Below, piece after piece: positions 1 to 12,649 of a DNA stretch of 64,000 nucleotides. The position numbers and the translations under genes were made by a program. The notes beneath the pieces are model-generated. The model did no database searches. It was not told the origin of the DNA and saw only the letters and a list, made by a program, of their open reading frames with translations. The stretch is from Rhabdornis inornatus (lineage: Eukaryota; Chordata; Aves; Passeriformes; Rhabdornithidae), in contig VWZS01002363.1 of assembly GCA_013397075.1 (NCBI GenBank), positions 64,406 to 128,405 of the forward strand. The letters are read 5' to 3'. The stretch's first letter is position 1; every line of letters begins with the position of its first letter.

Positions 1-890
1 TTATTCTCTGTTCTTGAGCTGCAATGGATTCACTGTATTTCTAGAGAAGCCCAGCTGAGTTTCTCTTTGATGATCAGCCAGACAACCTCGACCTGTGAGT
101 TTGAAAAAAACAGCAAAACAGAGCTGATGCTTCAAAAGCTGCACAGGGTCTTTTGTTTTATCTCCTTACCTATTTATTACCATCAGCTACCTAGGGGAGA
201 CAGGAGGAGCAAGAGCCCCAGCTTGATACCAATTGTGCTGGCTCTTAGCAAAGTAAAGGATAAAACCACAGAACTTCAAATGGACCCAAACATTCTCTAG
301 CTGAAGAGTGGGTGGGCAGGTGTTGCCTTCTCAGAACATCTGAGCTGTTCTCCTACAGCTTCTCTGAGCCTCTGCTTCTGTACTGGCTTTAATTGGCAGG
401 TCCCAATGCTCTCCTGCCCACAGGAGGAATATGAAGATTATTCTGTGTTTTTAAAAAGATTTGAGGATGAACAAAGATGTCCCTATAGAGCTGTCTGTGA
501 TTTCAGCAGGGCTGAAAAGATTGCTGGTCTATTTTGCTGGCAGTTAGAATAAGTTTTGCTGCTCCCTGGAGTAAAAAGTTGTTTTTCCTCACTGTTTGAT
601 GGGCTGGATTGTCCTGTGAGGCTTGCAGCAGAGCAGGATGTGTGTGATGCACGAGCTGGGATACCAGCAGGTCTGCCAGACAAACTGTGCTCTCCCTGCA
701 GGACCCACTCACTCCTGGCCTGGAACATCAGCCATTTAGGACATCTCTGTACCAGTCTGTGCCATGGGAAGCTGAGGCCAAGGCTCTCCTGTTTTCCCTT
801 TCCTGACCACTGGTCTTTTCCTGGGGGACAGTTAAGCAGCAGTTCATATCTAGCCATGCCTGGGATCATGCACAAACTCTCATCAGATAT
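1..890. other. Non-coding stretch, nothing recognised
   Basis: Unique-looking sequence before the first CR1 fragment. Several short frames are open on both strands between about 480 and 1130, but they overlap one another and show no domain, signal peptide or splice context. I see no repeat or RNA gene. Confidence 0.5.
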
Positions 891-1002
891 GACTTGGGGA
901 GAAGAGACCAACACCCACCTTACCACAACTCCTTTTCAGGTATTTGTAGAGAATGATCAGATTTCTCCTGAGCAACCTTTTCTCCAGGCTAAACGTCCCC
1001 AG
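891..1002 (-). mobile_element. CR1 LINE fragment (internal 3' part)
   Basis: Read on the minus strand, this matches the remembered avian CR1 segment just upstream of the 3' end: the block that begins near 'CTGGGG...TTTAGCCTGGAGAA' and runs through a 'CTCTACAAATACCTGAAA'-like stretch to 'GGTCTCTTCTCCCCAAGT'. The 3' tail with the octamer repeats is missing and the 5' part is gone, so about 110 bp remain. Mismatches to the remembered consensus are many, which suggests an old copy. The family call is recognition from memory, and the ends are good to about 10 bp. Confidence 0.8.
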
Positions 1003-3395
1003 TGGGCAATGGTGAATGTTCCATCTATTTTGAGCCTTTTTGTGTGGAAAATTGAAAAAATAAATTCTTGTTGCCTGTTCTTATGTTTCTGCATCAGTTG
1101 CAGTATAAATCTTAATTTAGAAGTTCAGTATTGAGAAGACACTGGCTTTTAACACAGCTCTCTGCAGAGCTGCAATAAAACAATGGGCAGCATTTATTCC
1201 ACTCTACAGCATTTCTATTCAGCAAAGTATCAGAAACCTCCTCTTTAAGAGTAATGTCATGTTTTGGGGTTTGAGTAATGTTCCCACATAAAAACATGCA
1301 TTAACCATCAGTTATCTTACAAGGGGGGACTAAAGTAGGTATCCATTAGTATATTAACTCATTGGCAGTAATAGCAAGCAATTATTCATTATTGCAATCT
1401 CTTCTTGACGTTTCTGCTGCTGGAATTTTTAGAAATACAAAATGTTCTCAGGTATATTAGAAATCTATTGATTCCTGCTCAGTTGGTATCAAGCCCTTGG
1501 AACAAGCTGCTCTTCTGGATTGCTGCCTAGTTAATCTGTGATTAATGAGTGCTTCCATTTTGTATATGAATTTGGGAGCCTGTGTTCTTGGCATTCCTGA
1601 AGTATGTAAATGTCTTCCTCAGATAAAACATGACAGACAACACCTAAAATACAAGTGCTTTGTTCTGCTACCTGTCAGATCAAGTGAAAGGCCTGCATTC
1701 TTAAAGCAATGAATTTAATTGGAAGAGGAGATGAGCTGGCAAATGTTTTGTATTCAGTTCTTTTTGTGATATCCTCTCATGTAATTTTGCATACTGAAGG
1801 GCAAAACCAGCAGATGAGATACATTGATGTTCTTAAATATAACACATTTGTAAATAAAGACCTGTAAACCCTTTAAAGTAAACACTTTTTAAAAAGCACA
1901 TGACCTTATCAGATGTCCTGCTGAAGGTCTGGATGGATGTCTGAAACTTCAGAAGAAAGTAATGGTTTAAAAATATAAATACTCTGAGTGAGTGAAATCC
2001 TGAGTGGTGATAAGTGCTGGAAAGGTTCTTTGGAATTAATGGGAATTGTAGGAACTTCACAATTCCTAGAATTTGCCCCAGTGTCCATAGAAAAGGCCTC
2101 TTTTAATTGTTGGTAATTAAAAGGTTATTCTTGTGATGGAGCAGCAAGCTGCACTTACACCCTGCTGCCATCATTACCTTGCAATTATTTCTTCTTTAGG
2201 GCTTTCAGAAGCAGCTCTTGAAGCTGACAGCTGCAGCCTACACCATATCATGTGCTTCAGCTAGGTACTTTACTGAAAACTCAGATGAGTGTAAGGTCAG
2301 TCTCTCCACAGCACGCTCTAATTAGATTTCCACTTTCCTGCAGAAGGCAGAGCACATCTGGCCCAAAGACAGAAGCCCATTGTGCCAGACGTGGAATAGA
2401 ATAAGTGTTGTTTTGTACTTCCCATCTTGGAGAGATAATGACATGGAAAATTAATTCTCTTCCACTCTTTACTAATCTTCCATCTGTTATTGTGTTTGTG
2501 TGCAACTGGATACAAAAGCTAATCACAAACTTCTGTTTAAAAGAGGATTTTGTTGGCTCCCACATCAACTTGAGCTGATGCAGGCCAAGTTGTTGAAGCA
2601 GAAATGTTGCAAAGCAGTGTGGAACATTGCTTAACTGTATGTGCAAGACAGGATTAATAATATCTGCTGCTGGATCCTGGCAAACCAGAGCGAAAACCAG
2701 ATGTGCACCAGACTTTTCACTTAGTAACATGTCAAAATGTGGCACTGAAGGGAACAAAGCTGACTCCTTTAAAGTGCCCAGAATTTCAGAAGAACAGAAT
2801 TTCACTATAGTATTTTCAAAGAAATTTAAATTACTGCAAGGAGAATTGACAGCTATGGAGGAAACAGTCAATGCCTGTGTGGAAAGTGCTCCTGATTCTG
2901 TTACTCGTTTATTTTTGCATTGTGTCCCAATAGCACCAAAGGGAGGAATTTCTCTCTTGAGGTGTTGGTCAGAAAAGCCAAGTGAACTTCCAAACAAATC
3001 TTAGGATGAGCAGTGTTACCATAAAGATGCAACAGCCACACCATGATGGGACATTTGCTCATGAGGGATGTAGGACACAAGAAAAGTCTCTAAGAGCCTG
3101 CAAAGCAACACTGAATTGAGTGACAAGAGAGTAAATCACAAACTGTTCTTCAGGAAAGCAGAAATTACTGTAATCTGTGCTTGTCCATTCTGTCCTAGGG
3201 TCCTCAAGGTGCTGTATGCTAAGCAGTTAATAAATATTGTCTTTCTGCCCTATGTCACTGTAAAATGTCTCCTTCTGCATCTGAATCATGAAAAGGCAAA
3301 CTCTCAGTGAAGATCCACCCTGTAAGTGGAAGAACCCAAAGTGAGAAATAAGGTGTATGGGAGGAATCCGGTCAGAATGGATCAAAAGATTTGGC
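1003..3395. other. Non-coding stretch with long open frames near 2.3-3.0 kb
   Basis: AT-rich unique sequence. The only oddity is a pair of long overlapping open frames at 2281-3004, listed separately. No interspersed repeat or RNA gene is recognised. Confidence 0.5.
2281..2997 (-). other. Unrecognised 238-codon open frame
   Basis: The minus strand is open for 238 codons from a TTG at 2997 to a TGA at 2281. The first true ATG lies well inside the frame. In sequence this AT-rich a frame of this length is uncommon by chance. The plus strand is also open from 2627 to 3004 (125 codons), so stop-codon depletion affects both strands and does not by itself show coding. I recognise no domain, transmembrane segment or motif in either reading, and no splice signals or poly(A) signal clearly frame it. 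It could be a decayed coding relic or chance. I do not assign a product. Confidence 0.2.
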
Positions 3396-3438
3396 AAAAA
3401 ATAAAAATAAAAACAAAAATAAAAATAAAAATATAAAA
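3396..3438. repeat. (AAAAT)n-like microsatellite
   Basis: About 43 bp of A-rich repeats made mainly of AAAAAT units with one AAAAAC variant, ending in ATATAAAAGG. It may be an old retroelement poly(A) tail that became a microsatellite, but no element body is recognised next to it. Confidence 0.75.
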
Positions 3439-6400
3439 GGAGTGCTGATAGGTTGCAGTATTGTATTGCACTTGGAGCAGCCCATTGCAGGAGCTGTAAC
3501 AACAAAATACTAATTTAATGAGTTTTGTGAACAATTGATGCTCTGGAGGGCTGTGATTTTTTTCCCCTTTTACTTTGTGTAAACATACTCCAGGAAGTCT
3601 AATTGGAGCATGTGAATAGTTCCATTGAAGGTAATAAGATTAATCATGCTGCAAGCCAAAAACATTGTTAAGTATCTTCCTAAACAATGGCTCAGGCTTC
3701 CTCAGGGCCCTTTCATTGTTGCAATACCTCCAGTGGAAAATATATCCATAGTGAACTACTGAGCTGATAAATCCTGTTTCTCCCTAGGAATGCTGTCCAT
3801 AATTTCCTTGAATGTCAAAACTTTGTTAGCATTTTCAAATTTATTTTTCAGTACAGCCATCTCCTCCATTATGTTGTCCATATTTTTAAATTGATTTCAA
3901 AGCTTGTAAGAATGTTTTATAGATAAATCATTGGTTATTTATAGGTAACAGTAAAAAACAGTGTAAAATATATATGAATATCAGGGTACAGAGATATAAG
4001 TAAAATGGATATGTTGCTCTCTGTTGGCTGGGAAGGTAAATCCTTTACTCATCTTATTTAAATTTTTATTTTCTGTGTCTTTTGGGTACTTTGACTGTGG
4101 CCATCCCCGTTCAAACCTGAGTTCTGTTTTCCTGAGCAGATTTGTCCATGAATACCTTACACCATTAGATTTTATATGGAAAAACAACAGCTTCTGGTGC
4201 TAGCAGGTTTTCAAGAGAAAACACGAGCATGCTGAAATGAAACCCCAGGTTTTAGGGCAGCAGGAAGGTGCATCAGCTTCCCTCTATCTTTGAAGCCAAC
4301 GAGGTGTGGATATTTCTGGGAAGCTTGATGGCTCGTGAGGCTCAGCCTGGGGGTGAGGAAAGGCCACAAAGTATTGAAAAGTGGCACCAAGTGTGAAAAG
4401 ATTCCCCTCTGCTTCTGGCAACTTTTATACATAGATATCTTCTGTTGCAAAGGAACGCATTATTAAGGAGATAGACTTGTAAACAGATCACCTGAAAACT
4501 GTGCAAGCCAGGCTTGGGCTGGACAATGTATATAGTTTTAGATTTACTTTGGTTTAAAGAGAAAGGCAAGCAGGTAGCCAGTCTGTAATTTGCATTTTTG
4601 GCAGCTCCACAGGTGAGTTCCAGACTGTGCTCTGGGCTGAGCTCTCCAGAGGAGACAGACTGAAGACAGTCCCAGTTTGGGATTCATTTCAGGACACGTG
4701 GAAAGTGTTCTGATGGTGGTTGTGCCTCGGGGCTTATGGATCTGCCAGTGAGGGGCTAAGGAACAGACTGCCCATGTCAAGCACAGGATCTGAGTGGCTC
4801 ACAAGCAGTGGATGAGCAATTAATTTTCAGTCAGAAGTAGTTATGGTGTGGGAAAGAATGCAATTTGCAGCAAGGGTTTTAATGCAATCCTGAGAATATT
4901 AAATAGAAGTTTTGCTTTATTTGGCACTTTCAGTGGTCTCCCAGTGGAAGACAAATGTTCACAATCCTGTAAGGCTGTTGATCACTAGTGAGAAGAGCCA
5001 GTGGAATAATTAAAGCATATGAAAAAATGTTATTAAAGAGGAAGTGTTCCAGGAGCTCAATGTACTTAATCTATCAAATCTAAGGTGAAAGGGTGGTCAC
5101 AGTAGTCATTATGTGAGAAATATAATTTATATGTTCTCATAACTAATGACAAATACAATTTTCCTACAGAGGGCTTTCTGAAATCTATCAGATGAGAATA
5201 AAGCAAGTTCTGATGTTTGAAATTGATAAATTGAGAGGCAGGGGATTAAATATTTTTTAAAAATTGGACCCCCACTTGCCAGCAAGCCATGGATTATATC
5301 TTGCTGGACACGTCTTAAATCAAGAACAGACACTGCTTCATAAAATATGAATTGCTGGAATGACTTGTGCCTTTGACTCTCTCTCTCATGGCTTTTTCAA
5401 TTTTGTGCTGCTCCTGACTAGAAAGTATGTGCTACATGTTGGTTGCAATGGTTTTGGATGTGGACTGATGGCCTTTAATGTGTGCTTGTTTTTCCTTTAG
5501 GACCTACTAGAATTTTAAAAGTTCATTTAGAGAAAGAAATAGCTAAAACATCTTTTTTCCTACTTAGGAACTTTAATTTAAAGTGGGTAAAACTTTTGCA
5601 TATTGTTTACAAATTGAGTTCTATAAAACATCCTGACTACATGGAAATGACAGTGATTGATGGGAAGTAACACACACACAATTAATACTGACTGAATTGC
5701 TAATTACAGCATTGACATCTCATTTGCAATGAGATGCTGCAGGTCTTTTGCAAAAAGAACTGGCAGTATTGTCATGTTGTTTCTCCTTTTTCCTTCAGCT
5801 GCCCTGTAGTTAAAGTTCAACTGAAGATTCATTCTCATCTTATAAAATTCTCTTGCAATGTGAGAAAGGCCCTAGGAGGAAAAGCAAAATAGTTACCACT
5901 CCCCAAGAATTAACTCTCTCCTGAGACTTTCTCCTACCAGAGATAAATTGTGCTGCACTGTTACTTGTTTTATTAGTTGCACCGGATTTCTCACCCTTTC
6001 TGCTTTATCTCCCTGGCACACAGAAAAAGCAAATAGTGCTGTGTTACAGAGAAAGGTTATACCTGCTTAAAAAGAAAGTGCATTTGAAACAGTACATTTC
6101 ATTAAGGAAACCCTGGTAGCTGGAAAAAGTGATTTCAGGAGTTAAGCTAAGGAGTGGCCCTGAAACTGTAGGTAGGTGTACCAAAGCTGGGACTCACAGG
6201 AATGGGCTGGCCAGGTGCAATCTGGCAGATTTGGGTTAATCTGGCCTGGCACATGGGTATAAGATCAGTGCAGCTCCTCCATGACCAGAGCAGGGTTGTG
6301 TGTGACAGGGTGAGTAAAGGATTGAAAGGATTGAAAGGATTTTAAAGTAGATGCTGTGGTCTGGCATAAAAGGCAGCAGTAGGAGAGGAACAGACAATGG

Positions 6401-9369
6401 CAGCATCAACACTGGCAATGGGACCAGAAGCTGCAGGTATAAAAATGTGCTCTCTGGGGTGCTCCCAGGGCTGCAGAGCTGCCTCTGTTTCTTCACTGCC
6501 TTCATGAATAGGGAAGCCAGTGGGATGTATCCCCAGCACACTTGCAGGTTTTGCCTCAGGCTTTCTCAGAAGCAGAAACCCAATTTTTGTAAGAAAAGAG
6601 TCTTTTGGCTCAGGTGATTTCAGAGGTGTGTGCACACCCTTTGATATGATTCCACCCTTCATCTGTTAACATAATTAATTTACAAGACTGATGTATGAAA
6701 TATGCTCCCTGTAGCTTATGGAGAGGATCAAAAACAGGCTCAGTCAAATGCAGCAGAGTTCAGAAATATCTACAAGTCTGAAAGATGAGGAAACTCAAGT
6801 AGAAGCACAGAGGAGGCTGAGCTATGAATGGACATTCTAGGGTAGAAATATTTCTTTACCTCTGGGAAAAGCAGTGTGCAGAGGAGACCTCTGCATTCTC
6901 CCAAGCACTCTGCACGTCTGCCCTGCCTGTCATGAAGAAGATTCAAGATTCAACTTTTAATCACAAGCCTTGCAAATGAAAATTAATTTTTTTTCAAGAA
7001 ATAAAAATAAGCAGCAGCACTATTATTTGAATGGCTTAACTGATATATTTTGTTTCAATAAGAGCCCTAAGTTACTCCCCCAGTGGAAGAGGCTTAAAGA
7101 CATGCTTTCTTTTTGCTCTTTTTTTGGGGTGCTTGTAGTTACAGACAGTCTTGCAGAAGGATAGTCTTGGCTTGGTCTGCATCCTCATCATGGCCAGTTA
7201 GGTGGGATGAATGGGTGGCCTCACAAGTAAGTAAAAAAAAAATCTTTAATTTTGAGGTTTTATAATTGAGGGAATAGAATCAGAAAGTGCTCAGGTTTCC
7301 CCATGTCTTGCTGAGGACTGGTGAGAACAGTGGGGGACAGAAATGTTGTCTTGTAAGTAATTATTCAAACAGTGGGAGATGTGCTTACAGCTCATCACCC
7401 TAGCTGCACTATTCCCTTAGAAAATCAATCCAAAATGGCATTGTTTTATACAGGGAGTACACATAGGGTCAGTCTCCCATGGCACATGATCTTTTAGCTT
7501 TCAGGCTCAGTAGTAACAGGAACTGGAAAAGAAAAAAATTGACTTCTTAGAAGCTATTTCACTGTTTTCTATGACAGAATCTTGGAAAGTCCTAAGTATT
7601 TTGAAATAGAAAAGTAACTTCTACTGTTTTTGAGAACTGAAGTAAGAACAGTGTCTGACAGTTGTGATCCTTTACTGGTCCTCCTAATAAAATACGATGT
7701 GACAGGAGTGCTAAGTGCCTTTAGCCTAGCAAATGGACCTCTAATTCCTTCCTCAAAAGTATCTGGTTTACTCATTTTGGCAGCTAAAATGTGAGAACAG
7801 CTAGTAGGACATGTACCCATATGATTAAAAAATGCTTTACTTTGCCTAATAACCAAGATCTACCAGAAGGAGAATGTTCCCTGCATTTTCCTGTATCCAT
7901 CAGTTCTTTTACTGTCCTCATATATGGCATGAGGAATGGAAATGCCATAGTGTTCAGCCAGTTCTATAGATTACAATTTGCTTCCATGGCTGACACAGAC
8001 AATAGGGATTTACTAATGGCAGAGGAAGAGATGCAGCACTCAGAGGCTCAGAAGGCTTTGATTAATTTTGTGCTTACTCAACCTTCTGTCCAGCCCTTCC
8101 CCAGGTGAAGTCCTGTGGAATATGACTCTACACCCAAGGCAGGAGGATAATGTACTTGTGTTTGCTGGCTAAGGTCCTGGATATTTTTGACATGATGGAC
8201 AGACAAGTTACAGCCAAAGCAGAGCACAGGAGCTCTCTTTCCGTACATTAGTGTTGCTTAATGCACAAAAGCCACCCACACCTGTCAGGGAAATCACCAC
8301 TTTTCTTGCTCATACTTGCACTACAGAATCATGTCATTCCTTCTACCCCTGTAGAGGCATAAAGATTTTGTGGCAGATTAGCTAACATGACGTGCCTAGT
8401 AAGTTATTAGCAAAATAAGTCTGTAGCTGGCAATATTTATGCCAAGCATAGTATGGTTTATGATAGTAAAAGTGCCTGATGGGCTTGTCCTGGTGCTGGG
8501 AAAGTTGTAAGTGATTGGAGGAGGTGGGAGAGGTGATGTTTAAGAAGTAGAACTGTTTTTTGGCATGAAAGCAAACACATCTCCATCCCACAGAAGAGAG
8601 ATGTTTTTTCCAGCAAGAGCCAGCAGACATGGAATGATAAACTTTTCCTGGCAAAGGCAGTTGATTATTCTGATAAAAGGAACATAAGTAATGCAGTAAT
8701 AATAATAATTTTTAAAAGCTTCACAGAAAATTGCACGTGACTTGTAATTAGCACATGTGTGAGTAAGCTTTCCTTGGGTTATTTTTGTGAAGTCCTGGTA
8801 TTCATTACAAATATGCACTAGATTATTCATTATCCATTACACATTGTCTTTAGAGGCTTGGTTTTCCTAAAAGTCATGTGACAATATCTGCAATTTGAAA
8901 TGAAATTATTGAGTAAAAATGTGTGAAGCTGAATTTTGTGTTTGGAAGATAAGATGAAGTAATGAATCAAGAGAACTAACAGTTTTCCCTGTTCTGTTTG
9001 GAGAGGACAAGAGCCTGTTTCCTGCTACACAGCTCCTGTTTGAGGTGAATGAAGGACACAAGGAGTTTTTACTTGAAAATGTGAGTATGTGCAGGTAGAG
9101 GGAACCCCCAAGTTTTCATTCAGTTTGTCTTCACAAACCACAACCCACCCACGAGGTGAGGAAAGAGGCAAACCCTGTGAGGTGGGAGCTGTCTCTGTGT
9201 CCTCACCCAGAAGAGCCCAGCTGTGATAACTCCTCTGCCAGGGAAGTATCAGGGGCATTCCCACAAATCCTGCATTTGTTCATCTCTGCTGACTGTGGGC
9301 CATCATCTTATCAGGTGTCAGGGACTCCCAAAGTGTCCCTGCTGCCCACCATGACATCATCCAGTGTGA
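3439..9369. other. Non-coding stretch
   Basis: Unique sequence with no recognised gene. It holds a small tandem repeat of AAAGGATTG units at about 6316-6342, a short CA run near 5670, and at 5482-5670 a small open frame preceded by a pyrimidine-rich tract ending in AG. That tract resembles a splice acceptor, but nothing else supports an exon there. Confidence 0.5.
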
Positions 9370-9642
9370 ACCTCTCCTCCAGGAGTGCACCTGGGCATTC
9401 CCACCCCGACCCCAGCGACTACAAACCCAGCAGATTCTGTGTTCCCTGGATTTCCCTCATCACCCGATGGATCCAGCCTGCAACCATCACCTCAACCAGC
9501 AGACACTGGAACTGCCACAACCACATCTCATTGCAAGGCCCTCGGGTGGAGAGATCTTTCTGCTCCAACCCTTCCTTCTCTTTCTTTTTCTTATGTGCTT
9601 CCCCAAGTGATATTTTCATGCTTTTCTACGTCATCCTACTAA
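9370..9642 (+). other. Pro/Ser/Thr-rich open frame, possible exon relic
   Basis: After an in-frame TGA at 9367 the plus strand stays open to a TAA at 9640-9642. The first 50 or so codons are rich in Pro, Thr and Ser (for example IPTPTPATTNP and SLQPSPQPADTG), with no cysteine pattern or domain. A pyrimidine-rich run ending CTCCTCCAG at about 9383 could serve as a 3' splice site. The local sequence is richer in G+C than its neighbours. The tail of the frame becomes hydrophobic and aromatic over a C/T-rich tract, which looks non-coding. I see no donor site that would close an exon. The protein is unrecognised, and a chance frame is quite possible. Confidence 0.15.
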
Positions 9643-12217
9643 AGATAACAAGAACCAAAATGGCCACATGCCTGCTTTCTATTGCCACCAAATTTTTCTG
9701 ACACAAACCTTACAGATTTCCAGTTCCAAACACTGATAGTTCAGGGTTGTTTCACTCTAATCCACCCCAAGGGATCCTTTAATAAAAACCTGGGTTACTC
9801 TCACCTTTGTGGGGCTGGGTTGGAACATCCTGTTCAGCTGCCTCCTTTTAGTTTTTCCTGTGAATACAGAAGATTTAAGTTGTCTGTGTGCCAAATGACT
9901 GGCACCATGCAGAGGCACCTTGAGCACACATCTGGAATACATCATCCATACTCCCAGGAAAACAGCAGGTGGAAAGCAGGGTTAATGTACAGGGAACCAG
10001 GGTGTTTGGCCTTGTGTTGGATCTTAACACTGCTTAAAATAAACACTGTTCTTCACTTTTCTGAGAAAAAACCCAACCCATAATTTATGGGAATTTAAAG
10101 ATATTAATACAATTTAAATGATTAAACTATTAAATGTTATTGCAATCAGCAGATAATTATTTATTAATAATTAAATATAGTTATAAAATTATCTCAATTA
10201 TTTTATAACATTTAGTTAATGATTTAATGGTCACATGCACTTTCTAAAAGGACATTTCTGATTAGACTCTGGAAAAAGGTCATTTCTAATAGCAGAGCTT
10301 CCTGTACCTCGGAGAACATGCAGAAGTTTCCAAAGCTTTAAAATTTACAGAACAAAACCTGCTAGGATGACAAAGAGGGTCCTTCACCTGATGTGGTCCA
10401 GCACTTTCTGTTTTGGGATCAGGATTAGGGGCCAGTATACAATGATGATAGGTTTCTATGACATGAGATAAATAAAGCATTAGGTTCCAGCTCCAGAATT
10501 CAAACTTTCTTCATACCCCAGTGATGGAATGTAGAGATCAATATGCCAATGAAAAATGAACACACTGGTTAACAGATTTATTCCTGAAAATAATTTCCTT
10601 ATTCGTAGTATGTAGTAGAAGAAAAATGAGGGACACCACACTTTGTCAAGCAGTATTAAAATATGTATTAATCTAGCCGAGAGTTTTAGGGATGCAATTT
10701 TAAAATAGTTATTTTAGTATTTTATCATTTTCCCACTGGGTGCTTTGATTTGCCTAACAGGTTTGTGCTTTATCTGGTTCTCTTTTAACAGGTTTTCACT
10801 GTATAGCTTTGATGTGGAATAACTGGGACAGAGGAAAGTTTTTAACAATTCTTTTCCTACACGGTAAATGGAATTTCTTTACAGGTATTACATTCATAGA
10901 TACATTAAGAAACCCTTTTCATTGGGTCTAGTCATATAACAGATCTGGAAGTGCAGGTACTCAGACTCTATAAATTATGGAGATACAAGGGCTAAATTTC
11001 CTTTCCTGAGAATGTCAGTTTTGGATGGCAAAGGCAAATGAGCCAGGGCAGCTTACAGGAAAATGTATTTCTCTGTGTGCTGTGCATGGTTAAGTGTATC
11101 CAGACCCACAGGACTGGCCTGTGCTTGATTCCCATGGACCTCAGTGAGCCAAAAACACACAATTCAGTGTTCCACTGAACTGGGCCCAGCTGCATTGGAG
11201 TGCTTTGACTCCAAGTGTCTGTGTAGTTTATAACTTAGTGTTGATATCACAAGGAGTAAGAGGCCAACACATTTTTAATCTGAACTATAATACACTGGAT
11301 TATGAGACCTTTTTGTTGTAAAGCTAAAGTTGAGAGCAACACAAGATGCCCTCAGTAAAATGAAAGTAGGTCTTGAAGAACCCAGTACCATTCCTTGTTT
11401 ATAAATGTAAGACCAAGGACATTTCAAAATTTAAAAACTAATTCTAAGGCCAGAAGATAGGTATTCCCATTTTCTCTTTCCTAAAGTGCTAGTTCATATA
11501 GAGAGCAAAATTGCTGTGGGAGCAGAAACCCTGCCTGCCTATAAAAGTAAATACCTTTGCAACCCTGTAAATTAATTTTTCAGAAATGGAGAAACAGTCA
11601 GAGCATACTTTCTTTAACAATTCCCAGTTTGATGCTTAGCTAGCCCATTTCACTCTATTTAAAGAGTCATGATTAAAATAATATCTAGAAAGGACTGAAG
11701 AGTAGAATCTTTCCTGAGGGAAATGCTATTTCAACACTGCTTTCAGCCAGAACTAACAAAAAAGTCCAAGTATCAAAATATTTTGCCAAATTGCAAGGCT
11801 CAGAAAAATCTCAGATAGATAGTATAAGAATAAACCCCTCCAAGACTTCTTTATATTAAATTAATATATGCAGGCTGTTAATTAGCCTGCATTCCTCTTT
11901 TGCAGCATATCCCATGGCTGTAAGTGCATGTATGTAGTAGATAGGTTACATGCCAGTTTGTTGTAATTAGGGCTGTTGGGGTTACATCCACAAACCAGGG
12001 AAATTGCCCTGGTTCTGTGTGTGGGACAATGTGAATGTGTGTGTGCAGTGACACAGTGGTGCCTGCAGTACCCTGCTGCTGTTCTGGGACTCGTGTTCAA
12101 GGTGTGGGGGTACAGAACAGCCTGCACCTGAGCAGCCTCTGGAAAGAGGGGGCAGCGTGAAGCCAAGGTGTCTCCAGAGATCTCTGTGACACTCAGAGAA
12201 GAGAGGAACTTCTTTAA
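9643..12217. other. Non-coding, very AT-rich in part
   Basis: Unique sequence. Positions 10081-10230 are almost pure A/T with many ATTA and TTAAT runs. No gene or interspersed repeat is recognised, apart from the minus-strand open frame that enters from the right at 11882. Confidence 0.5.
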
Positions 12218-12649
12218 TTTTTTTTTTATTTTTTTTTTTTTACAGAAAACTAGAGCGGTAACTCTAACTATTGTAGAATTGTCCTCTATAGAGTTGGTGA
12301 AAATATGATTTCTTTTCTGGAATAAATACTTGATTTTAACCTCAAATTTGATAAGTGTTTGGGAAGTATTTTTATTCTTGGGAGCTGTATCCGCTCTATC
12401 TGCAGCATTAGAGCAGAATAAAGAGAGCAGAATCGTATTATGCCACAGCTGTGCAGGGTGACAGTCTCCCTGCATATAGAAGTGTTCCTCTCTAACAATG
12501 ATAGTTCTTCTGACCTGCTTACCCAAAGATGATGAAAAGCTACAGGAACAACTGGACACTGGGGAAAAATACTGATAACAAATAGGAGATGCTTCAGGGT
12601 TGTGCTTTTCTCTCCCCCTTTGCAAAGAAAAATGTATGTTTTGTAGCAT
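11882..12649 (-). other. Unrecognised 255-codon open frame
   Basis: The minus strand is open from an ATG at 12649 to a stop at 11882, the longest frame in the window outside the repeat locus at 44 kb. It runs straight through the T-rich tract at 12218-12241, read as a lysine-rich run (KKKKIKKKLKKF), which would be odd inside a stable protein. The rest has scattered Cys and His with no spacing I can match to a zinc finger. A second minus-strand frame overlaps at 12286-12654. No domain, signal peptide or membrane segment is seen. Chance, helped by the stop-free homopolymer, is the most likely explanation. Confidence 0.15.
12218..12241. repeat. T-rich homopolymer tract
   Basis: A 24-bp run that is all T except one A. 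No retroelement body is recognised on either side that would make it a poly(A) tail. Confidence 0.85.

Noticed and set aside
5482..5670. Possible exon after a pyrimidine tract ending in AG
   Set aside because: Acceptor-like tracts are common in T-rich DNA, and the frame ends in a stop with no donor and no recognisable protein.
10081..10230. AT-rich block as a possible replication origin or matrix attachment region
   Set aside because: Base composition alone cannot support either function in a vertebrate.
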